Shown here one piece after another: positions 62,101 through 64,000 of a DNA stretch of 64,000 bases (the first letter of the stretch is position 1; every line of letters begins with the position of its first letter). The stretch comes from Streptomyces sp. NBC_01267 (lineage in GTDB: Bacteria; Actinomycetota; Actinomycetes; Streptomycetales; Streptomycetaceae), in NCBI RefSeq assembly GCF_036241575.1, contig NZ_CP108455.1, forward strand, positions 7,175,001 to 7,239,000. The letters run 5' to 3'. Both the position numbers and the translations under genes were made by a program. A model generated the notes under the pieces. It saw nothing but the letters and a program-made list of their open reading frames with translations. It was not told the DNA's origin and ran no database searches.

Positions 62101-62515
62101 CCAGATCCCGTTCCGTGTCCCGACTCAGCACGAACGGCAGCAGCCTGCGCGGCAACACGACCACGTTCCCGCCGAACCGGCCACTGGCGAAGGCCCCGGC
62201 GAGCCGCGCCTCCTCCACCAGCGAGGCCGCGCTCGCGGTGGCATCGTGCTGGAGCTCCGCGACGGAGGTGGCGAACAACGACGGTGCGAGCGCCCCGGCC
62301 CGCAGCACCAGCATCGGCGCCTCGACATGTGCCCGGGTTCCGCAGTCGGGGCAGCCCGCCCAGTGCAGACCGGGCCCGAACCCGTCCGGCCCATCGCGAC
62401 TTTCGAGGACATCGGCACGCTCACGGCTGTCGACGATGCGCCATACCGGCGCCTGACACTGTCGACCGCACTGCTCACAACACCAGTCGTGCGGCGCTCT
62501 CGTGGAGACCGTCAC
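59111..62515 (-). CDS. Zinc-ribbon, helical-repeat, CHAT-domain caspase-like protease
   Basis: A 1134-residue cytoplasmic protein. Residues 12-62 form a CxxC zinc ribbon (WCCEQCGRQC, then GCPDCGTRAHV). Residues 90-700 are helical, with TPR-like repeats in the middle (AYSLINLGLLLFRRGEPGDL, WSQLQCNLADLLLALARD). The C-terminal CHAT peptidase has catalytic His969 in YLHLCCHGSAEL and Cys1009 in LVVAGACQSGR, 40 residues apart, followed by ITSLWQVNDLATALLM. The dyad is intact, so it should be an active protease. GTG 62515 is eight bases past the stop of the small upstream gene, implying an operon. Leu832 is a TTA codon (60022-60020). TPR-CHAT proteins elsewhere act in immunity and cell death; that role here is inferred. 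Confidence 0.88.
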   Translation of the reverse strand: MTVSTRAPHDWCCEQCGRQCQAPVWRIVDSRERADVLESRDGPDGFGPGLHWAGCPDCGTRAHVEAPMLVLRAGALAPSLFATSVAELQHDATASAASLVEEARLAGAFASGRFGGNVVVLPRRLLPFVLSRDTERDLADPDAACAELAPYGAPTVDNYRIFLVNAAAELAGSGVRELLYAVTVTMPDQLADLVRTHPRLTADTLVRDAGAGELREAVGTPLETPLRLRQGLLEDLCGGRTPVGAAIERYAAAMAAFGQGLRARLYEICDQVRGTDSPEIIPLAREALELAGQTGEMEVEGELAARLGGLLVSSLHTAHPADPAEVVRVLQLSLARLPEGTLQWAEVVANLAAAQYFRDDGDRIEHWESARDLLARATAAVDRRAHGEFWARVQTNYGLVLGQRPGGGPADLTVGIEHIQAGLGERSPERNRVDWAYSLINLGLLLFRRGEPGDLEQAERCYRDALGQLRPEDDPVLWSQLQCNLADLLLALARDAADPRGAQAAATAVVAFDTAHPGLLDISRATWLLARTADLLDGPGSAEGLRLRRTALASVPPRVFPFLHLSIAREAVDALAAAEDWGDAADVASGMLTAVHALYDAQITAVGRRGVLLLTRGTARQAAFLLARAGRPERAVEAIERGLARELSAVAGRDTVDLAALEGVDPLLARRYREARERYRVVVAGVEGADAEPTRGFVTSDGGFVPSAGGFVASMGAQAAAERGVRTVVEEIQAIPGFEGFLRTTEVADVVRAAAGMPLAYLVNSVWGSCVLVVPRDARTGVRAVFVPEVTSSSIVRLLALDLEAPEAGLFLVQQAGALKRRRELPGAVDRLRGLAPLLRPLAGLLAEDPRHEVVVVPTGLLGQVPLHAVPVGEGGELLDDLGTSALAPSAGAYAASRVAAGRPPSPVPRLVAVSDPDGSLPGARSELAEIRGLFEAGGEAVSAVGDDATVEWLLGHLAEASYLHLCCHGSAELIGQGGTLALADGTLDLGVLARHQLPYCRLVVAGACQSGRYEVIDAPDEFVGLPGGFLQAGAACVITSLWQVNDLATALLMTRLYELLAPVGGAHGEPPVSALRAARTWLRRLTWSGLARYTDAHPHLAALAGRYARPEHHADERPFASPVHWAAFTAWGV

Positions 62516-62523
62516 CGCCGGAC

Positions 62524-62988
62524 CTACTTGCCGTCGGTGAGATGGGAGAGCAAAGCCGTCAGCACCCTCGTGAGAGCTGCATCCTTGAGGGCCCGCTTGT
62601 GCACGGTCACACTCCACCGCCCCCGGGCGTCCCGCTTGATCACGACCTCGGTCTGCAACAACGTGACAGCCAGCATCCCTACGGACACGGACACCGGGTC
62701 GAACCGCTCCATCGGCGACCGCACGTACTCCACGGCCTCACCGACGACGCCGTCTCCGCTCAGGGCGACATACTCCAATGCCGCCCGCGCGACGTCTCCT
62801 TCTCCTTCACTGCTGCCCGGCTCGATCCCTGCGGCCTTGAGCGCGTCACTCAACTCCTCGTCGGGCAAGGCAATGTCCATGGCGGAAGGCAGCAATCCCT
62901 TGTCTTCCACCAGCACCGTCAACGCCCGTACGGCCTCCACATCGGAGAGCGCACGAATCTCGCCCACCTGCTCATCTCTTTGCGACAT
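62524..62988 (-). CDS. Small acidic protein encoded with the CHAT protease
   Basis: A 154-residue protein with no family I recognise. It is acidic at the N-terminus and mostly helical: ALSDVEAVRALTVLVEDKG, then LPDEELSDALKAAGIEPG. A C-terminal strand-rich part follows (SVGMLAVTLLQTEVVIKRD, then WSVTVHKRALKDAALTRVL), ending with a helix. The N-terminal helical part resembles a small death-like or effector-associated adaptor in composition only. It is the first gene of the pair and its stop lies eight bases before the CHAT start, so it may be substrate, inhibitor or adaptor of the protease. ATG 62988 has GGAGAGG about 12 bases ahead. Confidence 0.72.
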   Translation of the reverse strand: MSQRDEQVGEIRALSDVEAVRALTVLVEDKGLLPSAMDIALPDEELSDALKAAGIEPGSSEGEGDVARAALEYVALSGDGVVGEAVEYVRSPMERFDPVSVSVGMLAVTLLQTEVVIKRDARGRWSVTVHKRALKDAALTRVLTALLSHLTDGK

Positions 62989-63349
62989 GAGCCAAGTCTG
63001 CCTCTCCGCGGGGCGTGCGGGGCCGGCTTACGGGTGATTCGTCGCCATGGGTGCTGCGTCTGTCCGCCGCCGGCGAGGAGTTCGGTCGGAATTCCGGCCC
63101 GCACTCCTTCCTGGAGGAGTGCGGGACCTCGTGTCTGATGGCGATCCCGAAGAACACCGAACTGATCGATTCCACCAAACACCCAGGAAGACAGCGAAGT
63201 TGACGGCACGCCTGCCGGAACGCGGCCTTCACCCGCCGGGCCTGCGGAATCGGCGCCAGGGGCTTCCTCGCCTACGACTGGGCCGTGATCGAAACCCCCG
63301 ACGACCGTCGCCCTTGCTGCCGAATACACCACCAGTGCCGCGATCACCC
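62989..63349. other. Unassigned stretch with a possible decayed or small gene
   Basis: 361 bp between the small acidic gene and the Nudix gene. On the minus strand an open frame begins at ATG 63368 with a hydrophobic start (MGLGKLGVIAALVVYSAARA) that looks like a signal anchor, and runs to 62919. The last 70 bp overlap the next gene, and codon quality falls after about 63240. A second minus-strand frame (63232-62972) is cysteine-rich. A frameshifted or decayed gene is possible. I recognise no family. Confidence 0.3.
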
Positions 63350-63934
63350 CTAGTTTCCCCAGTCCCATGAGCCGAAGTATGCAGCGGCCCCGGTGCGACG
63401 GGCCTCCAACACCGCCTCCAGCCGGGCGAAGTCCCGTCGTGGCATGAGCGCCTGCCATTCCGCCAGTGGCAGCACACGTACCTCGTCGTGTTCGGCCGGG
63501 TCCAGGGTGAGGGTCTGGATCTGGCCGGTGGTGAGCCGGCCACCGTCGAAGACGAAGCCGATCGTGGCATAGGGCCACTCCGCTCCTGGCTGGCCGAACA
63601 CCGACGCGAGGAGCTTCACGGGACCCTCGAAGCGGATCCCGGTCTCCTCCCGGCACTCCCGCAGGGCCGTCTCCCACGGGCGCTCACCCGGATCCATCGT
63701 TCCACCGGGCAGTTGCCACGGATGCGTACGGGAGTACACCGCCCTCAGTTGCAACGGGTGGTCGTGCTCGTCGGTGAAGAGCAGGCATGCGAACGCCGTC
63801 GCCTTCAGGACCGTTTCGGCGTATTCCTCAGGTGGCATCCACGCCGGGCTCACGCCGTGCTCCTCGAAACCTGCGGGTGGTTCTTCGCCACCCGCAGGAG
63901 AGAGGGGCTGCTCGTGGATCGGATGTGTGGTCAA
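63350..63934 (-). CDS. Nudix hydrolase
   Basis: A 194-residue Nudix-fold pyrophosphohydrolase. The Nudix box is complete: G-x5-E-x7-REUxEExGU is matched by GTMDPGERPWETALREC followed directly by REETGI, with the metal-binding glutamates present. QLPGG precedes it, as in MutT-type and ADP-ribose pyrophosphatases. The C-terminus has FDGGRLTTGQIQTLTLDP and ARRTGAAAYFGSWDWG. It hydrolyses a nucleoside diphosphate linked to another group; substrate unknown. ATG 63934 starts the protein; no strong ribosome site is visible. It is upstream of the small acidic gene and CHAT gene on the same strand, but 361 bp away. Nothing else is seen to the window end. Confidence 0.9.
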   Translation of the reverse strand: MTTHPIHEQPLSPAGGEEPPAGFEEHGVSPAWMPPEEYAETVLKATAFACLLFTDEHDHPLQLRAVYSRTHPWQLPGGTMDPGERPWETALRECREETGIRFEGPVKLLASVFGQPGAEWPYATIGFVFDGGRLTTGQIQTLTLDPAEHDEVRVLPLAEWQALMPRRDFARLEAVLEARRTGAAAYFGSWDWGN

Positions 63935-64000
63935 GGTTCTCTGACCTTCCTGAGGACGTGTCCGAGGTGCTGGGGGGGGGCGAGGACGGGCCGGGCGGCG

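Noticed and set aside
62524..62988. Gasdermin-like partner of the CHAT protease
   Set aside because: At 154 residues it is too short, and it lacks the hydrophobic pore-forming strands and lipidated N-terminus expected of bacterial gasdermins.

Overview
The window looks like chromosomal DNA of a Streptomyces or a very close relative. GC is very high, codon third positions are almost always G or C, GTG and TTG starts are common, several starts appear leaderless, and the gene families are typical of that genus (DUF2510 and DUF4232 proteins, PaaX, AfsR-like ATPases, CebR-type operators, rare TTA codons). I count about 49 genes, one tRNA-Pro(GGG), two short-period tandem repeats, several hairpin terminators and a number of candidate operators.

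Layout. 1-9,150: the start of a peptide-type ABC substrate-binding lipoprotein gene cut by the window edge, a divergent LacI-type repressor with a double operator between them, an amidohydrolase, and a PaaX-controlled catabolic block (SDR, amidohydrolase, acyl-CoA ligase, MaoC hydratase). 9,300-13,230: a DUF4232 lipoprotein, a ricin-fold lectin and a transketolase. 13,275-20,070: a compact orphan biosynthetic cluster, with an MMPL exporter divergent from a tightly coupled operon of thioester-reductase-like SDR, acyl carrier protein, ketosynthase and cytochrome P450. 20,050-23,960: an acidic hypothetical protein, a secreted SGNH lipase and an AfsR-like ATPase without a DNA-binding domain.

24,059-46,850: a Wzx/Wzy-type exopolysaccharide locus. 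It holds a CDP-alcohol phosphotransferase and a cytidylyltransferase, two glycosyltransferases, a Wzz-like chain-length protein with a degenerate kinase site, flippase, polymerase, acetyltransferase, GDP-fucose synthesis (gmd, fcl) and a polyprenyl-phosphate sugar transferase. Secreted carbohydrate-active proteins follow (GH71 alpha-1,3-glucanase, beta-helix protein, GH31). The predicted polymer contains fucose, is acetylated, and may carry or be anchored by a phospho-alcohol.

47,080-52,750: a Tat-exported dimethylformamidase-like protein, two tandem acetyltransferases resembling the O-GlcNAcase C-terminal domain with a CebR-type box, a third GNAT, small membrane proteins and a PadR regulator. 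52,790-57,100: an FadH-like dienoyl-CoA reductase, a tail-to-tail cobK/cobF pair and a DUF309 protein. 57,140-63,940: tRNA-Pro, a fragment of an ABC ATPase gene, a membrane pseudokinase, a large zinc-ribbon/CHAT protease with a small partner gene, and a Nudix hydrolase.

The two most interesting candidates for undescribed biology are the ACP/KS/reductase/P450/MMPL mini-cluster and the CHAT-protease pair. In-frame TTA codons were noticed only in the sugar transferase, the GH71 enzyme and the CHAT protease, which suggests bldA-dependent, developmentally timed expression of those genes.
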